A stretch of DNA of 61,034 nucleotides, from assembly GCA_034439735.1 (NCBI GenBank), contig JAWXAX010000090.1:1-61034 (forward strand), in the 5' to 3' direction. Origin of the DNA: Rhodothermales bacterium (GTDB lineage Bacteria > Bacteroidota > Rhodothermia > Rhodothermales > JAHQVL01). Below, piece after piece: positions 26,355 through 35,058 of the stretch. The notes below the pieces were generated by a model. That model made no database searches, had not been told where the DNA came from, and saw only the letters and a program-made list of their open reading frames with translations. The translations under genes and the position numbers were made by a program. Position 1 is the stretch's first letter, and each line of letters starts with the position of its first letter.

Positions 26355-26526
26355 GAATACAGATTGGCAGATGGAATGCCTGGCGCGAACGGCCGGACTG
26401 CGCCGGGTACGAGCCCGCGCTCGCGAGGTTTCGGCTCGATTAGCCGACACGCATTAAGAAACGATTAGCCTTTTGACAGGACTACACGGCATCGTTGAAG
26501 GATGCCCAGGGGCGGGTCAAGAAAGA

Positions 26527-27642
26527 TCAGCGGTAGAGGATTTCAACGCGGGTCTGGGCCGATTTTCGGGCCCGATGCAACGCGATATGGGTAGCCGCCT
26601 GCTCGGCCAGGCCCTTGAAGGCGCGCGCCGACGGCCCCTCCTCATCGGCTATGACGATCGGCACGCCGGCGTCACCGCTCTCTCGCAGCTTCTGCTCGAT
26701 CGGCACTTCGCCCAGGAACGGCACGTCGAGCGTTTCGGCCAGCCGGCGGGCGCCACCCTGGCCAAAGAGATAGTACTTCCGATCCGGCAGGTCCGGCGGC
26801 GTGAAATACGCCATGTTCTCCACAATGCCCAGCACAGGGACGTGTACGTTCTGGAACATGGAGACCCCCCGCTTCGCATCGGCGAGGGCGACATCCTGCG
26901 GCGTGGAGACGATGATCGCGCCGGTCAAGTCGAGCGTCTGGACGATGGTCAGCTGGATGTCGCCGGTGCCCGGCGGCAGGTCCAATATGAGGTAATCGAG
27001 ATCCCCCCACGCGGCGTCGGCCAGGAACTGGCGCACGGCACCGGATACCATCGGACCCCGCCAGATTACGGCCTGATCGGTGTCCGCCAATAACCCCATC
27101 GAGAGGAGCCGCACGCCGTAGCGTTCGATCGGGACAATCTTGCGGTCCGCGTTCACGCGGGGTTTTTCATGCTGGATGCCGAACATCGTCGGGATCGACG
27201 GACCGTAAATGTCGGTGTCGACGAGCCCCACGGCGAAGCCTTGCTTCGCGAGGGATGCCGCCAGGTTCACGGCCACCGTGCTTTTCCCCACGCCTCCCTT
27301 GCCCGACGCCACGGCGATCGTACTCGTCCGCCCGAATTCAACCCGCCCCGGCCGGCCCGCATCCGCCGGCGTTCCGCCCATTCCGAGCGAGATCATCTCA
27401 TGATCCAGGGCCACGGCCACGTCCACGCCGGCGCCCAACTCGCGCGTGAGGGCGTCGGTCGCCAGCCGGACGGCCTGGGCCCCGAATGTGTTGCCGGGGT
27501 CGGACAATACCAGCGTCAGCGAAACGCGATTTTCGCCCAACTGAAGGTCTCGGACGCGGTCGTTGCGCACCAGGTCGAGCCCGTTCGAGGGGTCGATGAC
27601 CGTTCGTAAGGCACGGAGGATTGATGCGGGGTTGGGCGCCAT
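26527..27642 (-). CDS. Mrp/NBP35-family P-loop ATPase, Fe-S cluster carrier type, without CxxC
   Basis: Cytosolic Fe-S cluster carrier or assembly ATPase, 371 residues. An N-terminal DUF59/MIP18-like domain (about 5-90) is followed by the deviant Walker A VASGKGGVGKSTVAVNLAAS (about 111-130), VDTDIYGPSIPTMFG and DYLILDLPPGTGDIQLT. In many Mrp proteins two cysteines follow ENMxYF; here the segment reads ENMAYFTPPDLPDRKYYLFG and lacks them. That is seen in other Bacteroidota-type sequences, so cluster binding, if any, would use other residues. The gene follows the ppx gene on the same strand after 90 nt. Confidence 0.92.
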   Translation of the reverse strand: MAPNPASILRALRTVIDPSNGLDLVRNDRVRDLQLGENRVSLTLVLSDPGNTFGAQAVRLATDALTRELGAGVDVAVALDHEMISLGMGGTPADAGRPGRVEFGRTSTIAVASGKGGVGKSTVAVNLAASLAKQGFAVGLVDTDIYGPSIPTMFGIQHEKPRVNADRKIVPIERYGVRLLSMGLLADTDQAVIWRGPMVSGAVRQFLADAAWGDLDYLILDLPPGTGDIQLTIVQTLDLTGAIIVSTPQDVALADAKRGVSMFQNVHVPVLGIVENMAYFTPPDLPDRKYYLFGQGGARRLAETLDVPFLGEVPIEQKLRESGDAGVPIVIADEEGPSARAFKGLAEQAATHIALHRARKSAQTRVEILYR

Positions 27643-27732
27643 CTCGATAGCTCTGGAGGCTCGTTTAAGTCGTGGTGGAAGAGGTGCACCTGAGCGCCGA
27701 GTGGGACCTAGGCCCGTGGGCTTTGTTCCGTC

Positions 27733-28710
27733 TTACACGCCGGCGAGGCCCCGCCAGTGACGCAACGCCAGCCCGTGGCGGAGGCCGCGGTGCGCCGCCC
27801 GTATCGTGGGCGTTCCTGAGAGCCGCATCACGGTTTCGAGGATGAGCAGGCCGGCCGGAAACACATCCGCCCGCCCGTTCATAACGGCCGGATTGATGGC
27901 CAGCACTTCCTCGAACGAATGGGCCATCAACCGGGTGCGCCAGCGCTCGACGTCCTCAAGACGCAGCACCGGACGCGGGTCCGGTAGATCCTCCCAGCGG
28001 CTAACGCCCTGCGCGATCAGGGCGAGCGAGGTCGTGGTGCCGGATGCGCCGAGCAGTAGCGTGTCTTCGGGGACAGTCAGATCGGCCGTAGCCAGGGTTT
28101 GCCGCACCCACGCGGCCGCGGCGTCGATCTCGGCCGGCGCCGGCGGTTGAGAGGTAAAGAAACGCTCGGTCAGGCGGACGCCCCCCAGGTCGAAGCTGAC
28201 GGCGTCGTGGACGCGCCACACGCCGGCGGCGGCATCCCAGGCGCCGACCACCCGCTCCGTCGATCCCCCACCGATGTCGAGCGTAGCGACCAACCCGGGC
28301 CGAGGAGGCAGGTCTGAGAGTGCGCCGTTAAAACTCCACAACGCCTCCTCCTCGCCGCTAAGAATCTCGTAGCTCAGCCCGGTCTCGTCCCGGACGAAGT
28401 CGACCAGTTCCTGACTGTTCTTCGCATCCCGGGAAGCGCTCGTCGCGGCGACGATGATGGTTGATGCGCCCCATCGGGCCGCGGTGGTTTTGTACGCGAG
28501 TAGGGCTTCACGAAGCCGGGTCATAGCCTCGGGCTGGATCCGGCGGTGTTCGTCGACACCGGCGCCAAGGCGGACAAAGCGATCCTCGGTGGCGCAGACC
28601 CTGAGGCCGTCGCCCGTGCGTTCGGCTACCAGCAACAACGCGGTGTTGGTGCCTACATCGATCGTCGCGACGCGATCCGGTGTGCCCGTAGCCGGAAAAG
28701 TCGACATCAT
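27733..28710 (-). CDS. Ppx/GppA family phosphatase (exopolyphosphatase-like)
   Basis: ASKHA-fold phosphatase of 325 residues. Phosphate-binding loops are visible at VATIDVGTNTALLLVAE near the N-terminus and at TLDIGGGSTERVVG (about residue 137). The middle segment SRDAKNSQELVDFVRDETGL and EILSGEEEALWSF is typical. It is the short, single-module form without the C-terminal HD domain of long Ppx. It could act on polyphosphate chain ends or on pppGpp; the sequence cannot decide. The ATG at 28710 overlaps the prmA stop (ATGA). It is the third gene of a tight operon that starts with the four-repeat secreted protein. Confidence 0.9.
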   Translation of the reverse strand: MMSTFPATGTPDRVATIDVGTNTALLLVAERTGDGLRVCATEDRFVRLGAGVDEHRRIQPEAMTRLREALLAYKTTAARWGASTIIVAATSASRDAKNSQELVDFVRDETGLSYEILSGEEEALWSFNGALSDLPPRPGLVATLDIGGGSTERVVGAWDAAAGVWRVHDAVSFDLGGVRLTERFFTSQPPAPAEIDAAAAWVRQTLATADLTVPEDTLLLGASGTTTSLALIAQGVSRWEDLPDPRPVLRLEDVERWRTRLMAHSFEEVLAINPAVMNGRADVFPAGLLILETVMRLSGTPTIRAAHRGLRHGLALRHWRGLAGV

Positions 28711-29582
28711 GCCGGGCTCAACGTAAGATGCACGGCCCACCAGGCGTTTTCACGCGCTTCGTGTACGAGCGAAAACCCGTTACGCTCGGCTTCGGCGAGC
28801 ATCTCCTCCCGATCGACCACCAGCAGGCCGGCCAGCGCCAGCGCTCCGCCGGGCCGTAGCTTACGAGCCAGGTGCGGCAGATACTCGATCAGCACGCTTT
28901 TGTGGATATTGGCAAGGATCGCGTCGAACCAGGCATCCGAGATCACATCCAATTCGCCGATACGAACCTCCACCTCCCCACCCGCCGCATTGGCCGCCAC
29001 ATTCTCGCGGGCATTGTCCAGAATCCAGGGGTCGTTATCAAACGCGACCACCCGCGCGGCGCCGAGTTTCTGGGCGGCGATGGCGAGGATGCCCGTGCCG
29101 GTGCCGGCGTCTAGCACCTGCATGCCGGGGGCGACGATCCCGGGGGCCAGGCCCAGCATGAGACGCGTGCTTTCGTGGTGCCCGGTGCCAAAGCTCATCT
29201 TGGGGTCGATCACCAACTCGATCGGGTGCGCCTCGGACGCCATCGGCGGGTGCCAGCTGGCGCGGACGACAAACGGGCCGGCGGCCACGGGTTCGATCGA
29301 CGCCTCCCAGGGGGCATTCCAATCCTGCATCGGGATGCGCCGCTCTTCACCGGGACGAGGAAGGCCGGCATCGTCCAGACCGGCGAAAAGCGCCGCCCGA
29401 CGGGCCTCGTCCCACGCCAAAGCCGGCACGTAAGCGTTGAAGCGATCATCCTCCTGCAAAAAAGCGACAAAACCGCGCGCGTCCAGTTCGGCGATCAACA
29501 CCTCCTGCTCGTCAGGCGCGGCGATAAACGTCAGCTCGACCGTATCGCCGGACGAGGTGTCTACATGGGGAGCGGTAGTCAA
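28707..29582 (-). CDS. prmA: Ribosomal protein L11 methyltransferase
   Basis: SAM-dependent enzyme that methylates ribosomal protein L11, 291 residues. The N-terminal substrate-recognition domain (about 1-90) precedes FVVRASWHPP, IDPKMSFGTGHHESTRLML (126-143) and the SAM-binding MQVLDAGTGTGILAIAAQKLGA (split here as VLDAGTGTG, 156-164). The post-catalytic DAILANIHKSVLIEYLP resembles the DLVVANI motif of PrmA. It begins six bases after the end of the secreted repeat-protein gene and overlaps ppx downstream, so it is in the middle of a three-gene operon. Confidence 0.93.
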   Translation of the reverse strand: MTTAPHVDTSSGDTVELTFIAAPDEQEVLIAELDARGFVAFLQEDDRFNAYVPALAWDEARRAALFAGLDDAGLPRPGEERRIPMQDWNAPWEASIEPVAAGPFVVRASWHPPMASEAHPIELVIDPKMSFGTGHHESTRLMLGLAPGIVAPGMQVLDAGTGTGILAIAAQKLGAARVVAFDNDPWILDNARENVAANAAGGEVEVRIGELDVISDAWFDAILANIHKSVLIEYLPHLARKLRPGGALALAGLLVVDREEMLAEAERNGFSLVHEARENAWWAVHLTLSPA

Positions 29583-29588
29583 AAGCGG

Positions 29589-31487
29589 TCAGGGGGTTTC
29601 ATGGATGCGGCTGATCACGAGGCCCCAGGCCTCGGGGTGGGTCGGCGGGTCGTTGTCAAAATCGCCAAAGGCGTGGGTGCCGTCCGTTTCGTACCGAGCG
29701 AGATACCGACCGGCTTCGAGGACGATTCCACCTTCGAACATGCGGTTGGCATTCCCGCCGCCGGCGTGGGTGGTGTTGTCGCGGCTCATGCTCCACACCA
29801 CGGTTTGGTCCTCCTCTCGAAGGATCTGTCCGTAGTCGTACAACCCGCCGCTCAGCGAGATTTCGCCCATGGCGCGGATGTGGAGCACGGTCTTGCCGGA
29901 GAGCTCGAACGCCATTTCTCGGGTTTCGTTGCTTCCGACCGATGACAACGAGATCAGCACATTACCCGGCAACGGCTGGAAAGCCGCGATCGCCGGCATC
30001 GGCGGCATGGGTGGCAGGGCCGGCTCGGGCGTGACCTCGACCGCGACTTCTGCGTCCGGATTCAGGTCGAATGTGCCCTGAGGGGTGAAGGGCGGAGGGG
30101 TATCGGCGTGGAATCCAAAGAGGGAAATTCCCCACCGATCAGAATGGCGGGCACGATCCCGACGCCAGTCACCGTGGGCGTGGGCGTAGTCCGATACGTA
30201 GTACAACGCATAGCCGCCCGGCGCCAGCCGAAGGACGTCGAATTGCTCTCGATTGTCGTCGCTCCCGCCGGCATGCTGGCTGACGTCATACGTCATTTCC
30301 CACAGGCTTTGGGAGGGATCGGGACTGACATCTCTATTTGTCAGCGCGCCCATCCGATTGGCCGGCACGCGTTCGATCCAGCCGTAGTCGAAGCGGTCGT
30401 GCTCGGTCAGTTCACCCATGCCGTAGACCATAAACACAGACGGTGCGTCGACCGTGAAGTAGGATACTTTAAACGCATCGTTGCCCACGCGGTCCATGGC
30501 GACGAGCGGCACGCTATCGGTCCAGGGGTCGATCGTCTGGAGGGCGGCGCGTTGCTCCGGGTGTGTGATCGAGAGGGACATGCCCCAGCTCTCGGGATCG
30601 AAGGGAGGATTCGCGAGCCATTCCGCATAGGCGTGGGTCTGATCGGTATGGTACACCGCCCGGTAGATCCCCGCGGGCAAAACGATCGCCTCGGTGACGG
30701 TCCGGTTCTCGGGAGCGCCGCCGGCGGGACGGGTGCCGTCGGCCGACATCTGCCACACCTTCAGGCCGGTCCCTACATCCTCGATCCACCCGGTATCGTT
30801 GGCTTCGCTGGTGATCTCCCCGGTGGCCCGGATGCCCATCGAAACGGCCTCCTTGAGGCGAAACAGGGTATAGCGGGTCTCGGCATTACCCACAGCCGTG
30901 GCGGCCCAGAGGAGGTTATCCGACGAGAAGGCCGGGTCGTCCGCGGGATGGTCCGCCGTGGCGCCTTTGCCAGCGTCGTCCGTGGCGTCGATGACCACCT
31001 GCCAGCGCCGGGCATCGTCCTGCCAGCGCTGCCGTGTCAGGAGGCGATCGAAGAGCGTATTCGACGGCTGGCCGAGGCTGGAGCCTGAAAGAAAGCCGCC
31101 GTAAGACGCGAAATAGACCCCATATTCCCCGGCGGGGAGGACAAGCGAGTCGTCGCTCTGCGCCAGCAGCCCGCGGCCGGCCACCGTATTCGTGCCGGGG
31201 TCCATTTTCCAGACAGGCTCCCGCGAGGCGCGGTCCAGAATCCAGGCGTAGGCGGCCAACTGTCGCGTCTCGCCGGCGCGGTGATCGTAGGCGCCGACCG
31301 CGTGTATGGAGAGGCGAGTCCGCGTGGCGAGCGAAAATGACTCCTCGTGGAGTTCATGGGCGCCGAGGTCGTCCATGACTACGAGACCATCGGGCGAAGG
31401 TGGCCCCAAAATGACGCGCACGAGCAGTACTACAGTGATGCCGGCGAGTGCCATCAACTGCCAACGAACGACTTTATTCTTTTCCAT
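29589..31487 (-). CDS. Membrane-anchored or secreted protein with four copies of an unrecognised domain
   Basis: A 632-residue protein with an N-terminal hydrophobic segment (about 9-28), which is either a signal anchor or an uncleaved signal, so the rest lies outside the inner membrane. I do not recognise the family. The body holds four repeats of about 115 residues at roughly 48-165, 195-307, 333-460 and 515-627. Each has the series: ...GxYDxG(W/Q)I, an acidic/basic turn, VWxM, HAGG or PAGG followed by NR, then LPAGxYxxxY, TDxTHAxxxW and a closing WGxSL or WGLVIS. Repeats 2 and 4 are the most alike. A Pro/Met-rich linker (488-504) precedes repeat 4. The gene leads an operon with prmA and ppx. 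The function is unknown; a beta-sandwich adhesion or sensor role is only a guess. Confidence 0.85.
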   Translation of the reverse strand: MEKNKVVRWQLMALAGITVVLLVRVILGPPSPDGLVVMDDLGAHELHEESFSLATRTRLSIHAVGAYDHRAGETRQLAAYAWILDRASREPVWKMDPGTNTVAGRGLLAQSDDSLVLPAGEYGVYFASYGGFLSGSSLGQPSNTLFDRLLTRQRWQDDARRWQVVIDATDDAGKGATADHPADDPAFSSDNLLWAATAVGNAETRYTLFRLKEAVSMGIRATGEITSEANDTGWIEDVGTGLKVWQMSADGTRPAGGAPENRTVTEAIVLPAGIYRAVYHTDQTHAYAEWLANPPFDPESWGMSLSITHPEQRAALQTIDPWTDSVPLVAMDRVGNDAFKVSYFTVDAPSVFMVYGMGELTEHDRFDYGWIERVPANRMGALTNRDVSPDPSQSLWEMTYDVSQHAGGSDDNREQFDVLRLAPGGYALYYVSDYAHAHGDWRRDRARHSDRWGISLFGFHADTPPPFTPQGTFDLNPDAEVAVEVTPEPALPPMPPMPAIAAFQPLPGNVLISLSSVGSNETREMAFELSGKTVLHIRAMGEISLSGGLYDYGQILREEDQTVVWSMSRDNTTHAGGGNANRMFEGGIVLEAGRYLARYETDGTHAFGDFDNDPPTHPEAWGLVISRIHETP

Positions 31488-31730
31488 GAGCGCTTTGGGG
31501 ATCCGGCCGAGTGTGAAGCATGCCCTTGCTACGAGCCGACTGGCTGGAAGTTACCGCCGGCCGGGTTTTTCGCGGGCCCTCGGAGGGATGCGAAAGTCCC
31601 TCTCCTGATGTAGCTTGAAGCGTGACCGGTTCCGCATCAGGTGTAACAAATCACATGCTGGGCAGTAGGAGGAAGGGTTCGAAAACTCGCCTATGGCCCG
31701 CGCTCCGATCTTCGCCTCCAGGCGCCTCAC

Positions 31731-33989
31731 ATGCCCGTTCAATTCCTAGCCAAAGCAGTAGACAGTACGCGCTGGTCGAAATTGGACTCGCGGGCTGGGC
31801 GTACTGCGCTGCTGATCGTGGCGGCCGGCAGTGTTGTGCTGGGCTTCATCTACCATGTCATGGCCATGAGGGCCGGGGCGCCACCGACCTTCTTCGTGTC
31901 GGTGCTCTACAATGTGATGGTGATCGTCGGCTATGCCTCGATCGGGCTCCTCCTGGCCTTCCGCTTCCAGCGCAGAACCACCTCGCCGGCGCGGGTATTT
32001 TGGACGATCCTCTTTTTCGGGCTGATTTTTATTGCCATCGCCAGCTACATCACCTCCATCGGCCGCGAAGTCGACGAGGTCTTGCTGGACCTTTATGAGG
32101 CGGAGGGTGAATTCGACTACTACACCGGCGTGCCGCGTGTGTTTGTCACGGTCATCAAGATCAACCTGCTGAGTCTCCTGGGGTCGATCTTCGCCTTTTA
32201 CGTGCTGATCCGCATCGGCAGCCTCGTGTTGTTTAAGCGGACAAAGCTCAGCCAGCGCAACTGGCAGATCATGATGGCGCTGTTCGGCCTTTCGGCGGCG
32301 ACGGCATTCATGAAATCGCCCCAGTCGGATCCCGACATCTACCAGCTGGTCGCCCTCATCCCCGCCATCGGATTTATGATGGTCAACTCGTTTCGGGCCT
32401 CCTGGATCGTATACATGACGTTCCAGGAGAAAATGATCAGCATCGGGTTATCGATGCTGCTGCTGCTGTTCCTGTTGATCGGGTTGGGCATCACGTCCAT
32501 CGCCAATCCGTTGCCGTTCCTTTCGGACCTTCGGGTCTACGTGCTCTACTACAACTACGTCCTGTACCTCTTCGTAATGCTCGTTCTGGGTTTCGGGGTG
32601 ATGTACACGACGGCGTCGTTGTTGCTGCTCCTCTTCCATCTCCCTACCACGGGCGATTTCCAACGGCGCACCCACGAACGCGTGGTCATGCAGTCCCTGA
32701 CCAATCTGGTCTCGCAGGCGTTCGACCCCGAGAAGCTGTACACCACCGTAGCCTCGTCACCGGTCGAAGCCGGCACAGCGGATACCGGCTGGCTGGCCAT
32801 AGCCGATCCCAAATCAGGGTCGCTCCAACCGGACATTGTAGCGTCGGCGAACATCACCCCGAATCGGGTTACCCGGCTGATGGACATCGCGGCGCTCTAC
32901 GGCGAACTCAGTGCGTCGCGGACTTCGCTCTACCTCGAGCAGGCCTCCACGGACCATCGGTTGAACGTACGACCCGGCGACGGCTTCAGCAGCCTGCTCG
33001 CCGTCCCGCTCGTGGCGCGGGAGGAAATGCTGGGGGCGTTGTTCGTTACCAAAGAGGTAGCGCACGGCTTCGAGAAAGACGACATCGAGTCCATCCACAT
33101 GTTCGCCGCCCAGGCGGCCCTCGCGCTGGATAACGCCCGGCTCTTCAAGGAGCAGATCGAAAAAGAACGCCTCGCGCGAGAATTGGATATCGCGCGCGAG
33201 GTACAGCGCAAGCTGCTCCCGCAGTGCCTGCCGCGCTTCAAGGGTCTCAGCGTGTATGCCTCCAACGTCTCGGCCCAACAGGTGGGCGGGGATTATTACG
33301 ACTTCCTGCAGCTCGATGAACACCGTCTGTGCGTCGTCATCGGCGATGTCTCCGGCAAAGGCGCCTCCGCCGCGTTTTACATGGCGGTGATGCAGGGCAT
33401 CTTCCAGTCGGTCAGCCGGCTCGCCCCCCGCCCGATCGATTTCCTCCGTCATGCCAACGCCGCCCTTGCGCACTCGCTCGACAAAAACGTATTTATCTCG
33501 CTGATTTATGGTATCCTGGACATCCAGCGGGAAGAATTCGTGTTCGCTCGCGCTGGCCATAACCCGCTGGCCACGATCAATTTGCACGGCGAAGCGAAGT
33601 ATATTCGCCCCGACGGCATCGGGCTGGGGCTCGATCGGGGCGGGCTCTTCGAGCGATCGCTCCAGGAGGTCACCGTGCCGCTCCAACCGGGCGACGCGTT
33701 TGTGTTGTACACCGACGGCCTGGTCGAAAGCCGAAATCTCCTGGGCGAGGAGTATGGCTACGACCGCATGCTCGAGGCGATGCGCCGCCACCGAGACGAA
33801 GAAGCCGCCGGCCTGCATGATGCCTTGATCACGGACCTACAACAGTTCGTGGGGCCCAAACCCTACGACGACGATATGACGCTCATGGTCTTCAAATGGC
33901 ATGGGATCGACGTGCCCACCGGCGGCCACGCCTCCAGCCAGCAACGAACGGCGACGCCCCCGGTGTCGCTGCTCGGCGCTAAACCCTGA
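31731..33989 (+). CDS. Membrane PP2C/SpoIIE-type serine phosphatase with GAF domain
   Basis: Regulatory phosphatase of 752 residues that should dephosphorylate the STAS antagonist encoded next to it. The N-terminal third has about seven or eight membrane segments (starting at 24, 57, 89, 141, 205, 236, 270). A GAF domain follows at about 318-470 and a short coiled coil (QIEKERLARELDIAREVQRK). The PP2C/SpoIIE phosphatase domain spans about 490-735. Metal ligands are Asp521 in GGDYYDF and Asp539 in VIGDVSGKGASAA; further Asp ligands are in YTDGLVESR and PYDDDMTLMV. The STAS gene starts 52 nt downstream. The polytopic input domain suggests it senses a membrane or small-molecule signal. Confidence 0.92.
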   Translation: MPVQFLAKAVDSTRWSKLDSRAGRTALLIVAAGSVVLGFIYHVMAMRAGAPPTFFVSVLYNVMVIVGYASIGLLLAFRFQRRTTSPARVFWTILFFGLIFIAIASYITSIGREVDEVLLDLYEAEGEFDYYTGVPRVFVTVIKINLLSLLGSIFAFYVLIRIGSLVLFKRTKLSQRNWQIMMALFGLSAATAFMKSPQSDPDIYQLVALIPAIGFMMVNSFRASWIVYMTFQEKMISIGLSMLLLLFLLIGLGITSIANPLPFLSDLRVYVLYYNYVLYLFVMLVLGFGVMYTTASLLLLLFHLPTTGDFQRRTHERVVMQSLTNLVSQAFDPEKLYTTVASSPVEAGTADTGWLAIADPKSGSLQPDIVASANITPNRVTRLMDIAALYGELSASRTSLYLEQASTDHRLNVRPGDGFSSLLAVPLVAREEMLGALFVTKEVAHGFEKDDIESIHMFAAQAALALDNARLFKEQIEKERLARELDIAREVQRKLLPQCLPRFKGLSVYASNVSAQQVGGDYYDFLQLDEHRLCVVIGDVSGKGASAAFYMAVMQGIFQSVSRLAPRPIDFLRHANAALAHSLDKNVFISLIYGILDIQREEFVFARAGHNPLATINLHGEAKYIRPDGIGLGLDRGGLFERSLQEVTVPLQPGDAFVLYTDGLVESRNLLGEEYGYDRMLEAMRRHRDEEAAGLHDALITDLQQFVGPKPYDDDMTLMVFKWHGIDVPTGGHASSQQRTATPPVSLLGAKP

Positions 33990-34041
33990 GCGGGCGTCTA
34001 CCGCCATCATTTGTTGAAGCAACGATAAGACACCCAAAGCG

Positions 34042-34392
34042 ATGAGCAATTTTTCAGTCGGATTCCGATCCAACACAACTATCGAGGTGCTGGATCTCAA
34101 TGGAGAACTCGACGCCCATACGGCTTCCGAACTCGAAGCCGCGATCCAGAAATGCAAGAACGAGGCTACGTACCGGATTGTCGTCAACGGCGCCAATCTC
34201 CAGTATATCTCGAGCGCCGGCCTCGGCGTGTTCATGGCCTATATTGAAGAACTGCGAGCCAAAGGCGGCGACATCAAGATCGCTGCCCTCCAACCCAAAG
34301 TGTATAACGTGTTCGATTTGCTGGGCTTCCCGATGCTGTTCGACATCGTCGATACCGAAGCCGAAGCCATCGCACGCTTTAATCGCACGTAA
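34042..34392 (+). CDS. STAS-domain anti-sigma factor antagonist
   Basis: A 116-residue single STAS domain of the SpoIIAA/RsbV type. It begins MSNFSVGFRSNTTIEVLDLN and contains GELDAHTASELEAAI and the phosphorylation loop LQYISSAGLGVFMAY. The phospho-acceptor should be Ser58, matching SpoIIAA Ser58. In the usual scheme the unphosphorylated form binds the RsbW-like kinase and frees its target. Its phosphatase lies upstream and its kinase downstream, giving a compact three-gene module. Confidence 0.94.
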   Translation: MSNFSVGFRSNTTIEVLDLNGELDAHTASELEAAIQKCKNEATYRIVVNGANLQYISSAGLGVFMAYIEELRAKGGDIKIAALQPKVYNVFDLLGFPMLFDIVDTEAEAIARFNRT

Positions 34393-34447
34393 GCCTGTTT
34401 CCTCCCGCCTCCACCCTGCGACCAGCCCACTTATCCATGTAACTTCC

Positions 34448-34891
34448 GTGGCTCGCTCAACTTACCAACTCTCCATTCCCAGTTCGACGCGCTATCTGGA
34501 AAAGGTGCGCCGTTTTGTGGAAACGCACACCGTTGAGGCCGGCTTCTCGCTGGAGTCGGTGGAGCAGTTCAAGGTGGCTGTGGACGAAGCGTGTACAAAC
34601 GTCATCAAACACGCTTACAGCGGAGACGAAACGCGGGTGCTGGACATCAGCGTCATCCTGGAGGGCAACCAATGCACCATTCGCATCCGCGACGATGGGT
34701 ATTCCTTCAAGCCATCGGAGTATGCTGAACCCAACATCTTCGAACTCGCCAAAAAACGCCACGCCGGCGGATTCGGCGTCCACATCATGCGCCGGCTGAT
34801 GGATCGCGTCGAATACGAATACGACGACGGCATCAACGAAGTGCGGCTGATCAAATTCCTGGACAAGAAGTCCGCGCAGAATGGAGCCTGA
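34448..34891 (+). CDS. RsbW-like anti-sigma factor / serine kinase
   Basis: A 147-residue HATPase_c protein of the RsbW/SpoIIAB type that phosphorylates STAS antagonists and binds a sigma factor or other target. The N box is FKVAVDEACTNVIKHAY (41-57; Asn51), and GFGVHIMRRLMDRVEYEYD provides the ATP-lid glycines. The best start is the GTG at 34448, reading VARSTYQLSIPSSTRYLEKV; the frame upstream of it overlaps the STAS gene in another register and has no similarity. It ends exactly where a heptamer repeat begins. No sigma factor gene is in the window, so the output of the module is unknown. Confidence 0.9.
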   Translation: MARSTYQLSIPSSTRYLEKVRRFVETHTVEAGFSLESVEQFKVAVDEACTNVIKHAYSGDETRVLDISVILEGNQCTIRIRDDGYSFKPSEYAEPNIFELAKKRHAGGFGVHIMRRLMDRVEYEYDDGINEVRLIKFLDKKSAQNGA

Positions 34892-35058
34892 GAAAGGAAA
34901 AAGTGAAAAGGAAAAAGTGAAAAGGAAAAAGGTAAAAGGAAAAAGCGAGAAGTACGGTGTCAGAACAGGCATCGGCATGGTGGATGCAGGCCAGCACTTG
35001 CCATTAGCAATCACCTTTTACTTTACCCTTTTACTTTACCCTTTTACCTTTTACCTTC
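34892..35058. repeat. Heptanucleotide inverted-arm element B
   Basis: Left arm (34892-34952) in 7-mers: GGAAAAA, GTGAAAA, GGAAAAA, GTGAAAA, GGAAAAA, GGTAAAA, GGAAAAA. Spacer about 58 nt, without recognisable content. Right arm (35011-35058) in 7-mers of the type CTTTTAC / CTTTACC, the reverse complement in consensus. It fills the whole gap between the stop codon of the RsbW-like gene and the stop codon of the converging menG gene, to the base on both sides, so it may serve as a two-way transcript end. Confidence 0.85.

Noticed and set aside
34100-34447. N-terminal extension of the RsbW-like frame across the STAS gene
   Set aside because: The extension reads the STAS gene out of frame and is Ser/Arg/Pro-rich; the GTG at 34448 gives the expected family length.
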